From Microvirga sp. KLBC 81 (GTDB lineage: Bacteria; Pseudomonadota; Alphaproteobacteria; Rhizobiales; Beijerinckiaceae), in the NCBI RefSeq assembly GCF_003075415.1, contig NZ_QDAH01000006.1:121393-185392 (forward strand): a stretch of 64,000 nt of DNA, read 5' to 3'. The notes under the pieces were generated by a model. The model did not search any database and was not told the DNA's origin. It saw only the letters and a list, made by a program, of their open reading frames with translations. Every line of letters begins with the position of its first letter. The stretch's first letter is position 1. Made by a program: the position numbers and the translations under genes. Of this stretch, positions 16,397 to 25,808 are shown in pieces.

Positions 16397-17473
16397 ATGT
16401 GGAAAGATCGGCGAATTCTTGATCTCTTGGGAATCGAGATTCCAATCATCCAGGCCCCCATGGCCGGAGCCAACTTGTCCGACATGGTCGTCGCCGTCTC
16501 GGAAGCCGGAGGTCTCGGTTCGCTGCCTTGCGCGATGTTGACCCATGACAAGGCCCGGGAAGAACTGTCCAGGATCCGTCAGAAAACCTCGAAGCCGATC
16601 AACGTCAATTTCTTCTGCCACCGATCGCCGGTTTTCGATGCGGATCGGGAAGCTGCGTGGAAACAGCGCCTGAAGGATTACTATCTGGAGTTCGGGCTCG
16701 ACCCGGACATGCCGACGCCACCCTCGACCCGCGCCCCATTCGACGAGACTTTCTTGAGCCTCGTGGAGGAGTTCATGCCGGAGGTCGTGAGCTTCCATTT
16801 CGGGCTGCCGCAGCAAAGCCTGCTGAAGCGTGTGAAGGAGACGGGTGCCAAGATGCTGTCGTCCGCGACGACGGTCGACGAGGCGCGCTGGCTCGAACGC
16901 GAGGGGTGTGATGCCATCATCGCGCAAGGCTTCGAAGCTGGCGGCCATCGCGGCATCTTTCTGACCGACGACCTTTCGACCCAGGTCGGCACCATGGCGC
17001 TGGTGCCACAGGTGGCCGACGCGGTGAAGGTGCCCGTCATTGCTGCGGGCGGAATTGCCGACGCGCGCGGCATCGTCGCGGCTTTTGCGTTGGGCGCATC
17101 GGCCGTGCAGATCGGAACGGCCTATCTGTTCACCCCGGAAGCCACGATATCTCCAGTTCACAGACAAGCGCTGAAAGGCGACGGCGTCGAAAAGACAGCG
17201 TTGACGAACGTCTTTACCGGGCGTCCCGCCCGAGGCATCGTCAACCGGGTCATGCGCGAGGTGGGACCCATCTCGGCAGCAGCGCCCCAGTTTCCGCTTG
17301 CGGGTGGTGCGCTCGCGCCCCTGCGCCAGAAATCCGAGCCGCTCGGTTCGGGCGACTTCATGCCCCTCTGGTCGGGCCAGGCGGCGCGCCTGAGCCGAGA
17401 GCTTCCTGCTGGGGAGCTGACCAGGTACTTGGCTCAGGAAGCTCTGGAGAGGCTCAGCCCACGCTCTGCCTGA
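16397..17473 (+). CDS. Nitronate monooxygenase-family FMN enzyme
   Basis: A 358-residue TIM-barrel flavoprotein of the nitronate monooxygenase/2-nitropropane dioxygenase family. The N-terminus IPIIQAPMAG binds FMN and the catalytic histidine sits in FEAGGHRG (about residue 180). The phosphate-binding segments AAGGIADARG and GASAVQIGTAYL follow. Such enzymes oxidise alkyl nitronates such as propionate-3-nitronate. The gene appears monocistronic and is convergent with uvrA. Confidence 0.9.
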   Translation: MWKDRRILDLLGIEIPIIQAPMAGANLSDMVVAVSEAGGLGSLPCAMLTHDKAREELSRIRQKTSKPINVNFFCHRSPVFDADREAAWKQRLKDYYLEFGLDPDMPTPPSTRAPFDETFLSLVEEFMPEVVSFHFGLPQQSLLKRVKETGAKMLSSATTVDEARWLEREGCDAIIAQGFEAGGHRGIFLTDDLSTQVGTMALVPQVADAVKVPVIAAGGIADARGIVAAFALGASAVQIGTAYLFTPEATISPVHRQALKGDGVEKTALTNVFTGRPARGIVNRVMREVGPISAAAPQFPLAGGALAPLRQKSEPLGSGDFMPLWSGQAARLSRELPAGELTRYLAQEALERLSPRSA

Positions 17474-17494
17474 CGTGAGGCGGCTTTCGCCGCC

Positions 17495-20464
17495 TTACTC
17501 CGCCGCCTCCTGACGCGTGACCTTCTTGGTCTTTTTCGATGCTTCCTTGCCTGAAGATTCCTTTTTCAGAGGCCTGCGCTCCAGCACCTCTTTCAGGAAG
17601 CGGCCGGTGTGGCTGTCCTTGGATTTGGCGATGTCTTCGGGTGTGCCTTGCGCGACGATCTGGCCGCCGCCGCTGCCGCCTTCGGGACCCATGTCGATCA
17701 CCCAGTCGGCGGTCTTGATGACTTCGAGGTTGTGCTCGATCACCACCACCGTGTTGCCCTGGTCCACCAGCTCGTGCAGCACTTCCAGAAGCTTTGCGAC
17801 GTCGTGGAAGTGCAGACCGGTGGTGGGCTCGTCGAGGATGTAGAGCGTGCGGCCGGTCGCGCGCTTGGAGAGCTCCTTCGAGAGTTTTACGCGTTGGGCT
17901 TCGCCACCGGAGAGTGTCGTCGCTTGCTGGCCCACATGCACGTAGTCGAGGCCGACGCGGGCGAGCGTCTGCATCTTCTCGCGGATAGACGGCACGGCCT
18001 TGAAGAGGTCGCGCGCTTCCTCCACCGTCATGTCGAGAACGTCGGCGATGGACTTGTCGCGGTACTTCACCTCCAGCGTCTCGCGGTCGTAGCGCTTGCC
18101 CTTGCACACGTCGCAGGTGACGTAGACATCGGGCAGGAAGTGCATCTCGATCTTGATCACGCCGTCGCCGGAGCAGGCCTCGCAGCGTCCGCCCTTCACG
18201 TTGAAGGAGAAGCGCCCCGCCTGGTAGCCGCGCGCCTTCGCCTCGGGGAGCCCCGCGAACCACTCGCGGATCGGCGTGAAGGCGCCGACATAGGTCGCGG
18301 GGTTCGAACGCGGCGTGCGGCCGATGGGCGACTGGTCGATGTCGATGACCTTGTCGAGATGCTCCAGCCCCTCGATGCGCTCATGCGGGGCCGGATGCTC
18401 CAGCGCGCCATTCAGCTTGCGCGCGACCGCCTTGTAGAGCGTGTCGATCACGAGCGTGGACTTGCCGCCGCCGGAGACGCCGGTGATGCAGGTGAACGTG
18501 CCGAGCGGGATCTCCGCCGTCACGTCCTTGAGATTGTTGCCTTTCGCGCCCACGACCTTCAGCATGCGCTTCGGATCGCGCTTGCGGCGCTGCGCCGGCA
18601 CCTTCACGGACATCTCGCCCGTGAGATACTTGCCCGTCAGCGACTTCGGATTCTGCATGATCTCGTCGGGCGTGCCCTCGGCGACGATCTTGCCGCCGTG
18701 GATGCCCGCGCCCGGTCCGATATCGAACACGTAATCGGCCTGGAGGATCGCGTCCTCGTCGTGCTCCACCACGATCACGGTGTTGCCGAGATCGCGCAGG
18801 CGCTTGAGCGTCACGAGCAGGCGGTCGTTGTCGCGCTGGTGCAGGCCGATGGAAGGCTCGTCGAGCACGTAGAGAACGCCGGTCAATCCCGAGCCGATCT
18901 GCGAGGCGAGACGAATGCGCTGGCTCTCGCCGCCGGAGAGCGTGCCGGAGGAGCGGGCGAGCGTGAGGTATTCAAGACCCACATCGACCAGGAAGGTGAG
19001 ACGATCCCGGATCTCCTTGAGAATACGGCCCGCGATGTCGTTCTGCTTCTTGGTCAGCTTCTTCGACAGGCCGCCGAACCATTCATGCGCATCCTTCACG
19101 GACAGCGCCGTGGCGTCGCCGATGTCGAAGTCCGCGATCTTCACCGCGAGAGCTTCCGGCTTCAGGCGCTTGCCGCCGCAGGCTTCGCAGGGCGTCTCGC
19201 TCATGAAGCGGCCGATCTCCTCGCGCGCCCATTCGCTCTCGGTTTCCTTGTAGCGGCGTTCCAGGTTCGGGATCACGCCCTCGAAGGGCTTCCTCACCTC
19301 GTAGGCGCGAAGTCCGTCGTCATAGGCCATGCGGATGGCTTCACCGTCCGAGCCGTAAAGAATGACGTCGCGCACCTTTTCCGGAAGCTCCGTCCAGGGC
19401 TTCGTCATGGAGGCCTTGTAGTGCTTGGTGATCGCCTCCAGCGTCTGGCCGTAATAGGGCGAGGTGGACTTCGCCCACGGCATGATCGCGCCGCGCTTGA
19501 GCGACAACGTCTCGTCCACCACCAGCGCCTCATCGATGCGCATCTCGTGGCCGATGCCGCCGCAGGTGGGGCAGGCCCCGAAGGGATTGTTGAAGGAGAA
19601 CAGGCGCGGCTCGATCTCGGGGATCGTGAAGCCCGAGACCGGGCAGGCGAACTTGGAGGAGAAGACGATGCGCTTCGGCTGGCCCTTCTCGTCCTTCTCG
19701 TCCGCATATTCGATGATGGCGATGCCGTCGGTCAGTTCGAGCGCCGTCTCGAAGGATTCCGACAGGCGCGCGGCGATGTCGGCGCGCACCACGATGCGGT
19801 CCACCACCACGTCGATGTCGTGCTTGAACTTCTTGTCGAGGGCAGGGGCCTCGTCGATGGCGTAGTACTCGCCGTCGATCTTCAGGCGCTGGAAGCCCTT
19901 CTTCTGGAATTCGGCGATTTCCTTGCGGTACTCGCCCTTGCGGCCGCGCACCACCGGGGCCAGCAGGTAGAGCCTCGTCTTTTCCGGCAGCTCCAGCACC
20001 CGGTCCACCATCTGGCTGACCGTCTGGCTCTCGATGGGCAGGCCCGTTGCGGGCGAATAGGGAATGCCGACGCGCGCCCAGAGCAGGCGCATGTAGTCGT
20101 AGATCTCGGTGACCGTGCCGACCGTCGAGCGCGGGTTCTTCGAGGTGGTCTTCTGCTCGATGGAGATGGCGGGCGAGAGACCGTCGATCTGGTCCACGTC
20201 CGGCTTCTGCATCATCTCCAGGAACTGGCGGGCGTAAGCGGAGAGGGATTCCACATAGCGCCGCTGCCCCTCGGCATAGATCGTATCGAAGGCCAGCGAT
20301 GATTTTCCCGAGCCCGAGAGCCCCGTGAACACCACGAGCTTGTCGCGCGGGACCATGAGGTCGACGTTCTTCAGGTTGTGCTCCCGCGCGCCGCGCACGG
20401 AGATCACGCGCGCATTCGGGTCGCCCGCCTTGGCGCGGTTGAACAGCTCGTCGAGTTTAGCCAT
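17495..20464 (-). CDS. uvrA: Excinuclease ABC subunit A
   Basis: UvrA recognises DNA damage and loads UvrB in nucleotide excision repair. The 989-residue protein has two ABC modules. Walker A sites are GLSGSGKSS (residues 48-56) and GVSGGGKST, and the signature motifs are LSGGESQRI and LSGGEAQRV. Zinc-binding Cys pairs appear in [16 protein letters not shown] and the CEACSGDG...CDVCKGKR module. The C-terminal tail is Lys/Ser-rich. A near-match to the alphaproteobacterial LexA box lies about 115 bp upstream. In many bacteria uvrA is the divergent neighbour of ssb; here the giant repeat gene separates them. Confidence 0.98.
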   Translation of the reverse strand: MAKLDELFNRAKAGDPNARVISVRGAREHNLKNVDLMVPRDKLVVFTGLSGSGKSSLAFDTIYAEGQRRYVESLSAYARQFLEMMQKPDVDQIDGLSPAISIEQKTTSKNPRSTVGTVTEIYDYMRLLWARVGIPYSPATGLPIESQTVSQMVDRVLELPEKTRLYLLAPVVRGRKGEYRKEIAEFQKKGFQRLKIDGEYYAIDEAPALDKKFKHDIDVVVDRIVVRADIAARLSESFETALELTDGIAIIEYADEKDEKGQPKRIVFSSKFACPVSGFTIPEIEPRLFSFNNPFGACPTCGGIGHEMRIDEALVVDETLSLKRGAIMPWAKSTSPYYGQTLEAITKHYKASMTKPWTELPEKVRDVILYGSDGEAIRMAYDDGLRAYEVRKPFEGVIPNLERRYKETESEWAREEIGRFMSETPCEACGGKRLKPEALAVKIADFDIGDATALSVKDAHEWFGGLSKKLTKKQNDIAGRILKEIRDRLTFLVDVGLEYLTLARSSGTLSGGESQRIRLASQIGSGLTGVLYVLDEPSIGLHQRDNDRLLVTLKRLRDLGNTVIVVEHDEDAILQADYVFDIGPGAGIHGGKIVAEGTPDEIMQNPKSLTGKYLTGEMSVKVPAQRRKRDPKRMLKVVGAKGNNLKDVTAEIPLGTFTCITGVSGGGKSTLVIDTLYKAVARKLNGALEHPAPHERIEGLEHLDKVIDIDQSPIGRTPRSNPATYVGAFTPIREWFAGLPEAKARGYQAGRFSFNVKGGRCEACSGDGVIKIEMHFLPDVYVTCDVCKGKRYDRETLEVKYRDKSIADVLDMTVEEARDLFKAVPSIREKMQTLARVGLDYVHVGQQATTLSGGEAQRVKLSKELSKRATGRTLYILDEPTTGLHFHDVAKLLEVLHELVDQGNTVVVIEHNLEVIKTADWVIDMGPEGGSGGGQIVAQGTPEDIAKSKDSHTGRFLKEVLERRPLKKESSGKEASKKTKKVTRQEAAE

Positions 20465-20577
20465 GGCCTAAGCTAGCCTTCAAAGAGGGGAAAACGGCCC
20501 TGAGAGGCCGGCTCCGGGATATGTGACGTCCCACCCGCCGATGCAATGCGGCGGATGATTCCAGGTCTCAAATCCTA

Positions 20578-20592
20578 GAACAAAGAGTGTAC
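20578..20592 (-). promoter_or_regulatory. Possible LexA (SOS) box upstream of uvrA
   Basis: On the minus strand this reads GTAC-N7-GTTC, one mismatch from the alphaproteobacterial LexA consensus GTTC-N7-GTTC. It is 114 bp before the uvrA start, and uvrA is a usual SOS target. The distance and mismatch keep this tentative. Confidence 0.35.
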
Positions 20593-20699
20593 GGAGGGCA
20601 ATCGGGCTTTCGCGGCGGAGTGTTTTAGTGAAACGTTATGACATTGACATAAATGTTGATACTAAGTTACAAGATGGACCGTACTAGGAGGAAAATACC

Positions 20700-23600
20700 G
20701 TGTCTCAAATCGTCCTGACCATTGCCCAATATGATGCTGCCACGCGCCCGTTTAATGTCGAGGACGAGGTCATAATTCAAGATACGGCCACCAATTTGTT
20801 CTCATTATCTGGGATCAAGATTGCCCAGATGGGTCTCGATAATGTCGATTTCATTGAATGTACGGGTGACGGTTTTGTTTGGAACGTTTCGCAGGCCAAG
20901 GCGATTGCCGGGACAAATATTCGTTTCGTCGCTGCCGATAACGTGCAGTTGTTCGATTCAACAGATAATCTGAAAACCCTGACCCCATCGGAGCTTGCGG
21001 CGCTTGCCCAAAAAGGGCTCGATTCCATCCGTAGTACGGGGCCGGCCCAGCAAACCTACAGGGTGGACCAGTTCAAGGCTCTTGGAGGCATCAGGCTCGA
21101 CGCCGCTGACCAAATCCTCATCGAGGATGACTCCGTCGTGCTCTCGACCCTGACCCCGGCCGAGCTCGACAAGCTCGACAATGTTGATGACAAGATCCTT
21201 TCAAGGGACGGCAATCCGATTGCCCTGTCGGTCGTACAGCTTGCCGTCCTGACGGCGTCCAATTTCGTGGCCACCGATGTCGTGGTCTTGCAGGATTCAG
21301 CGGACAACCTGCAGGCTCTCTCCCCTAACGGGATCCGGGGCATGGACGAGAAGGGTGTCGACCGCATTGACTCCACGACCGACGATACCTTGAGGCTATC
21401 GGTCGAGCAGGCTAGCGCCTTGTTAGAGACGACTATCGAGCTGACTGCGGGTGATAAGGTAATCCTGGCCAGCCTGGATACCGATCTGCAAATGCTGAGT
21501 GGTACTCTGATCACCCAGCTGGCGGCCCGGGGCGTCGATGAGATCGCAGTCACGGGCGGTAGTACCCTGAGCCTCGATGTTGCGCAGGTTAAAGCCTTGG
21601 CGACCACGAACATCACGCTGTCTGCGGACGATATAGTGACCCTGGCCGATACGGCGGCCAATCTGCAGACCCTGTCGCCTGCTGAGATCAAAAAGCTGGG
21701 TGTCCTGGGCCTCGACAAGATCGGTGCCACGGACACTACGCTGGTCCTCACCGTCGATCAGGCGGCCGCCCTGGCCAGCACGGGTATTGGATTTACGTCA
21801 GAGAAGTCTGTCATCGTCAGAGGCACCTCCCAAGAGCTTGCAGCAGGACTCAATGTCCCTGAGCTCACTGCGCTTGCGGCCAAAGGCGTCGATGTGCTCG
21901 ATGCCGAGGGGGCGGGTTCCTTGGTCCTCAATGTGGCGGAGTTCAACGCCCTGGGCGGGATCGCTCTTTCGGCGGATGACTCCAAGATCATTATCGATGC
22001 GGGCTCAGTCATCGGCGCTTTGTCGCCTGAAGCGATTGCAAGGTTTGCGGCAAAGGGCATCGATTCCATCGTTGCGACCGGCAACCCGGGTGAGCTCTCC
22101 CTATCGATGGCGCAGCTCAATGCCTTGGGGTCCGTCGCGCTGACGGCGGGCAACACCGTGACGCTGGCGGATACGGCGGCCAACCTGCAGGCGCTCACCC
22201 CGAGCGAAATCTTCGGACTGAATGACAAGCTCATCGACTTTATCGACTCGACCGACAATACCCTGAGCCTGTCGGTCAATCAGGCCGTGACCTTGCTCGA
22301 AACGCAAATCGGACTGAGCACGGACGATGTGGTGACCCTGGCCGATACGGCGGCCAGTCTGCAGGGCCTGGCGCCTGAACTGATCGCCGATCTGGCTGGC
22401 AAAGGCATCGATAAGATCGATGTCACGAGCTCAAATGGCGAGAACAACAGCCTGACCCTCTCCGTCGCGCAGGCGGTGGGTCTGCTCGCCACGAACATCA
22501 CGCTGTCTGCGGGCGATATAGTGACCCTGGCCGGCACGGCGGCCAATCTGCAGACCCTGGATCCTGACCAGATCCGCCGGCTGGGTGTCAAAGGCATCGA
22601 TAAGATCGATGCCACGGACAGCGTCCTGCCCCTCACCGTCGATCAGGCGGTCGCTCTGGCCGGCACGGGTATCGTGTTTGCGCAAGGCGACATTGTCACC
22701 GTCAGCGGCACTTTCGCAGAGCTTACGCAAAAGCTCAATGTGGATGAGCTGACGGCCCTTGCGGCCAAGGGCGACATCACTCTCGATTCCACTGATAATG
22801 CCAATGCCTTCAATGTGGCGGAGTTCAACGCTCTGGGCGGGATCAAGCTGGCGGCGGATGACGTCACGACGATCATCGATTCGGCCGCAGCCTTCGAAGG
22901 TTTGTCGCCTGAACAGATTGCGAAGTTCGCGCAGAAGGGCATCGATTCCATCCAGGTGACCGGCGACGGTCGGCTCTCCCTGACGGTGGACCAGTTCAAT
23001 GCCTTGGGTTCCGTCGGGCTGACGACGACCAATACCGTGACGCTGGCGGATACGGCGGCCAAGCTGCAGGCGCTCTCCCCCGCCGGAATCTTAAGACTGA
23101 ATGACAAATTCATCGACGTCATCGACTCGACCGAGAATACCCTGAGCCTGTCGGTCGAGCAGGCCGTGACCTTGCTCCCGACGCAAATCCGGCTGAGCGC
23201 GGATGATGTGGTGACCCTGGCCGATACGGCGGCCAATCTGCAGGGCCTGACGCCTGAACTGATCGCTCAGCTGGCAGGCAAGGGCATCGATAAGGTTGAT
23301 GCTACCGGCAACGTCCTGGCCCTCACGGTCGCGCAGGCGGCTGCTTTGGCGGGCGCGAACATCACGGTGGCGGCAGACGATGTGGTGACCCTGGCCGATA
23401 CGTCGGCCAATCTGCAGACCCTGAGCGGTACTCAGATCACCCAGCTCGCCGCCAAAGGCATCGATCTTATCGATGTCACGAACCAAGATAGCCAGGACAA
23501 CAGGCTGAACCTCTCCATCGCTCAAGCCATTGCCCTGGCCAACACGGAAACGATGAAGATCGTCGCGGGCGATGACGTGATCCTGCACGCTACCGCGGCG

Positions 23601-25598
23601 GATCTGCAGAACCTGTCGGATGATCGGATCACCAAGTTGGGCCAGAAGGGCGTCGACGTGATCGATGCGGAAGGCGACAACACCGCCTTGAGCCTGTCGT
23701 TCCTTCAGGCAAAGGCTTTGGCGAATACGCCGATCACGTTGGCGGCGAACGACGACGTCACCCTCACTTTGACGTTGACCGAGCTCAAAACCCTGTCGGG
23801 AACTCAGCTTTCGGCTCTCCGTGCCAAGGGCGTCGATCATTTCGTCGTGACGAATCCCGGCAACGAGACGATCACCCTGACCGTGGCCCAGCTCGATGCG
23901 TTGCTCGGCGTCGATGTGACGGGCCTCCAGAACGTCGTCCTCACCGACACCGGGGCGGCTCTCGGAGGTCTCTCGCCTGAGAAGGTCGCCCAGCTCGCGA
24001 ACCTGGACGTCGTCTCCCTGAACGCCAGCAACGACATCCTGGTTCTGAACCTGGCGCAGCTGAACGCCCTCGGCGCGGTCGGTTTGACGGCGGCGGATTC
24101 GATCACCATGCTCGACACGAGCGCATGGCTCGCCGAATTGACGGGAGAGCGCATCAGCGCCCTGGCGGTCCAGGGCGTCGACAAGATCAACGCTCTCGAC
24201 GACGAATGGAACATGACGATCGCGCAGGCGAAGGCGCTCGCGGCGACAGGGATATCCCTTGGTGCGGCGGACGACGTGACCTTGAAAGGGATGGCTGCGG
24301 AACTAGCGTCTCTCTTGCTCAGCGAGATCACCGACCTGGGCAAGAAGAACCTCGATATGATCGACGTCACCAGCGGCAACTTGATCCTGAGTGCGGCTCA
24401 GGCTGCCGTGCTCGCCGGTACCGCTTCCTTGAGGTTTTCCGCCGAGGATGCGGTGACCGCATCCGGCACGGGCGCGTCCCTTGCCGCCCTGACGGTAGCG
24501 CAGATGGGAGCCCTGAGCGCCAAGGGCATCGATGCGCTGGATGCGTCGGACAATCAGCTCCGCCTGTCGCGTGCCCAGTTCGCCGCGCTCGGCGATGTGG
24601 CCCTGACCGCCGGCGACGCGGTGACCGTATTTGGCACGGGCGCCGACCTCGCTGGTTTCACATCGGCGCAGATCGGCGCTCTGGGCGCCAAGGGTGTGGA
24701 TGCGCTGGATGCGTCCGATAACCAGCTCAACCTGTCGGTGGCTCAGTTTGCTGCACTCGGCGATCTGGCACTGACTGCCGGCGACCTAGTGAGCTTGTCT
24801 GACACAGGCGCCAACCTCGCCAGCCTCACGGCGACCCAGATCGGAGCTCTCGCGGCCAAAGGCATCGACGCTCTCGATGCTTCGAGCGATCAGCTCAGCC
24901 TGTCATTTGCCCAGTTCGCCGCACTCGGTGATGTGGCACTGACCGCCGGTGACACGGTGAGCTTGTCTGACACAGGGGCGGCGCTCGCCGGTGTCGCGGC
25001 GGCGGAGATCGGAGCTCTCGCAGCCAAGGGGGTGGATGGTCTTGATGCATCTGATAACGTCATCAACTTCTCCCTGGAGCAGTTCAATGCGCTAGGGACG
25101 CTGAGCCTGGCTGCCGATGACGTCATCAAGGTTCAGGGAACCCTGTCGGCGGACACCTTTATCGGAAAGAATGTCGATCAGGTCTTCTTCGGCCTGGGCG
25201 GCAACGACATCATCAGAGGCAGCGCAGGAGATACGACGCTTTCCGGCGGAGCAGGCAACGACAGGCTCTATGGCGGCTCGGGGCACGATACCTTCGTATT
25301 TGACATGAGGCCGAATGCCAGGTCCAACAAGGACGTGATCGCGAACTGGAGCGCAGCCTCCGACACGATCCAGCTGGAGAACGCTGTGTTCGCGAAGCTG
25401 TCCAGAACGGGCGTGCTCAACAAGGCGTATTTCACGAACAATGCGGTGGCCAAGGATGCGAACGACTACGTCGGCTACGACAGGGGGACCGGCAACCTGT
25501 GGTACGATTCCAACGGCAGCGCTGCGGGCGGTCAGGTGGTGTTCGCCAATATCGGCAGGAACAAGACCATTGGCTTCGCCGACTTCGTCGTCATCTGA
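20700..25598 (+). CDS. Giant tandem-repeat RTX-type secreted protein (25 repeats of about 58 residues)
   Basis: A 1632-residue acidic protein starting at GTG 20700 behind a strong AGGAGG. Residues 1 to about 1476 consist of 25 consecutive repeats of 56-64 residues. The loose consensus is DxVxLADTAANLQxLSPxxI, then xxLAxKGIDxIDATDN and xLxLSVAQxxAL. I do not recognise this repeat as a named domain. Residues about 1490-1536 hold RTX nonapeptides (GLGGNDIIRGSAGD, GGAGNDRLYGGSGHD), and the last 95 residues resemble the end of the RTX protein at 9427-10311. The first residues are not a signal peptide, which fits type I secretion. A long, fibrous Ca2+-dependent surface or matrix protein is my inference. 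No exporter is nearby. Confidence 0.9.
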   Translation: MSQIVLTIAQYDAATRPFNVEDEVIIQDTATNLFSLSGIKIAQMGLDNVDFIECTGDGFVWNVSQAKAIAGTNIRFVAADNVQLFDSTDNLKTLTPSELAALAQKGLDSIRSTGPAQQTYRVDQFKALGGIRLDAADQILIEDDSVVLSTLTPAELDKLDNVDDKILSRDGNPIALSVVQLAVLTASNFVATDVVVLQDSADNLQALSPNGIRGMDEKGVDRIDSTTDDTLRLSVEQASALLETTIELTAGDKVILASLDTDLQMLSGTLITQLAARGVDEIAVTGGSTLSLDVAQVKALATTNITLSADDIVTLADTAANLQTLSPAEIKKLGVLGLDKIGATDTTLVLTVDQAAALASTGIGFTSEKSVIVRGTSQELAAGLNVPELTALAAKGVDVLDAEGAGSLVLNVAEFNALGGIALSADDSKIIIDAGSVIGALSPEAIARFAAKGIDSIVATGNPGELSLSMAQLNALGSVALTAGNTVTLADTAANLQALTPSEIFGLNDKLIDFIDSTDNTLSLSVNQAVTLLETQIGLSTDDVVTLADTAASLQGLAPELIADLAGKGIDKIDVTSSNGENNSLTLSVAQAVGLLATNITLSAGDIVTLAGTAANLQTLDPDQIRRLGVKGIDKIDATDSVLPLTVDQAVALAGTGIVFAQGDIVTVSGTFAELTQKLNVDELTALAAKGDITLDSTDNANAFNVAEFNALGGIKLAADDVTTIIDSAAAFEGLSPEQIAKFAQKGIDSIQVTGDGRLSLTVDQFNALGSVGLTTTNTVTLADTAAKLQALSPAGILRLNDKFIDVIDSTENTLSLSVEQAVTLLPTQIRLSADDVVTLADTAANLQGLTPELIAQLAGKGIDKVDATGNVLALTVAQAAALAGANITVAADDVVTLADTSANLQTLSGTQITQLAAKGIDLIDVTNQDSQDNRLNLSIAQAIALANTETMKIVAGDDVILHATAADLQNLSDDRITKLGQKGVDVIDAEGDNTALSLSFLQAKALANTPITLAANDDVTLTLTLTELKTLSGTQLSALRAKGVDHFVVTNPGNETITLTVAQLDALLGVDVTGLQNVVLTDTGAALGGLSPEKVAQLANLDVVSLNASNDILVLNLAQLNALGAVGLTAADSITMLDTSAWLAELTGERISALAVQGVDKINALDDEWNMTIAQAKALAATGISLGAADDVTLKGMAAELASLLLSEITDLGKKNLDMIDVTSGNLILSAAQAAVLAGTASLRFSAEDAVTASGTGASLAALTVAQMGALSAKGIDALDASDNQLRLSRAQFAALGDVALTAGDAVTVFGTGADLAGFTSAQIGALGAKGVDALDASDNQLNLSVAQFAALGDLALTAGDLVSLSDTGANLASLTATQIGALAAKGIDALDASSDQLSLSFAQFAALGDVALTAGDTVSLSDTGAALAGVAAAEIGALAAKGVDGLDASDNVINFSLEQFNALGTLSLAADDVIKVQGTLSADTFIGKNVDQVFFGLGGNDIIRGSAGDTTLSGGAGNDRLYGGSGHDTFVFDMRPNARSNKDVIANWSAASDTIQLENAVFAKLSRTGVLNKAYFTNNAVAKDANDYVGYDRGTGNLWYDSNGSAAGGQVVFANIGRNKTIGFADFVVI
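21639..23387 (+). repeat. Five-repeat block duplicated in tandem inside the giant gene
   Basis: Repeats 6-10 (21639-22523, 885 bp) and 11-15 (22524-23387, 864 bp) correspond unit by unit. Both blocks contain the aberrant second unit with LNVxELTALAAKG, a third unit with ALSPE/GLSPE and KGIDSI, and a fourth unit with LNDKxIDxIDST. The order is too specific for chance, so one block arose by segmental duplication of the other. Confidence 0.85.
24456..25127 (+). repeat. Four consecutive 168-bp units at the 3' end of the repeat region
   Basis: The last four repeats are each exactly 56 residues (4 x 168 bp = 672 bp) and share the patterns QFAALGDVALTAGD and KGIDALDASDNQL with few changes. They look like the most recent expansion of the array. 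Confidence 0.85.
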
Positions 25599-25616
25599 TA
25601 GGGCCAGGTAAAGGAG

Positions 25617-25650
25617 CTTCCCCCATGGACTGAACAGTCCATGGGGGAAG
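25617..25650 (+). terminator. Perfect 15-bp inverted repeat after the giant gene
   Basis: CTTCCCCCATGGACT (25617-25631), loop GAAC, AGTCCATGGGGGAAG (25636-25650). It starts 18 nt after the stop codon of the giant gene and is probably its terminator. The following GCTGTTTCTG is only weakly T-rich. Confidence 0.7.
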
Positions 25651-25698
25651 GCTGTTTCTGCCTATCATGAGGGAACTTTCCTCTCCGCTCGGCGATGG

Positions 25699-25765
25699 CC
25701 CCAGGAAAGGGCCGTCAGGATGCCCTTCCTGGGGAAAGAATGACGATCGGCTTGTCCTGACGGCC
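25699..25765 (+). promoter_or_regulatory. Two mutually exclusive hairpins in the ssb leader
   Basis: Hairpin A pairs CCCCAGGAA with TTCCTGGGG (25699-25734) and is extended by GGGC/GCCC. Hairpin B pairs GGCCGTCAGGA (25710-25720) with TCCTGACGGCC (25755-25765). The left arm of B lies inside A, so both cannot form together. This is the layout of an attenuator or RNA switch, about 45 nt before the ssb start. Function is inferred only. Confidence 0.45.
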
Positions 25766-25808
25766 TTCCCGTTCCACAACAGGCCTCACGTGAACAGGAG
25801 TGGGCCCG

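Noticed and set aside
17609..20302. An 897-codon open frame opposite uvrA
   Set aside because: It mirrors uvrA codon structure in a GC-rich genome, is rich in Ala/Arg/His/Asp without domains, and uvrA itself is certain.
20644..20672. TTGACA at 20644-20649 as a promoter of the giant gene
   Set aside because: The -35 match is good, but no acceptable -10 box lies at 16-18 bp, so the promoter could not be assigned.
20700..25598. Repeat structure considered as a CRISPR-like array
   Set aside because: The period is about 174 bp, the repeats are translated in one continuous frame, and there are no uniform short repeats with unique spacers.
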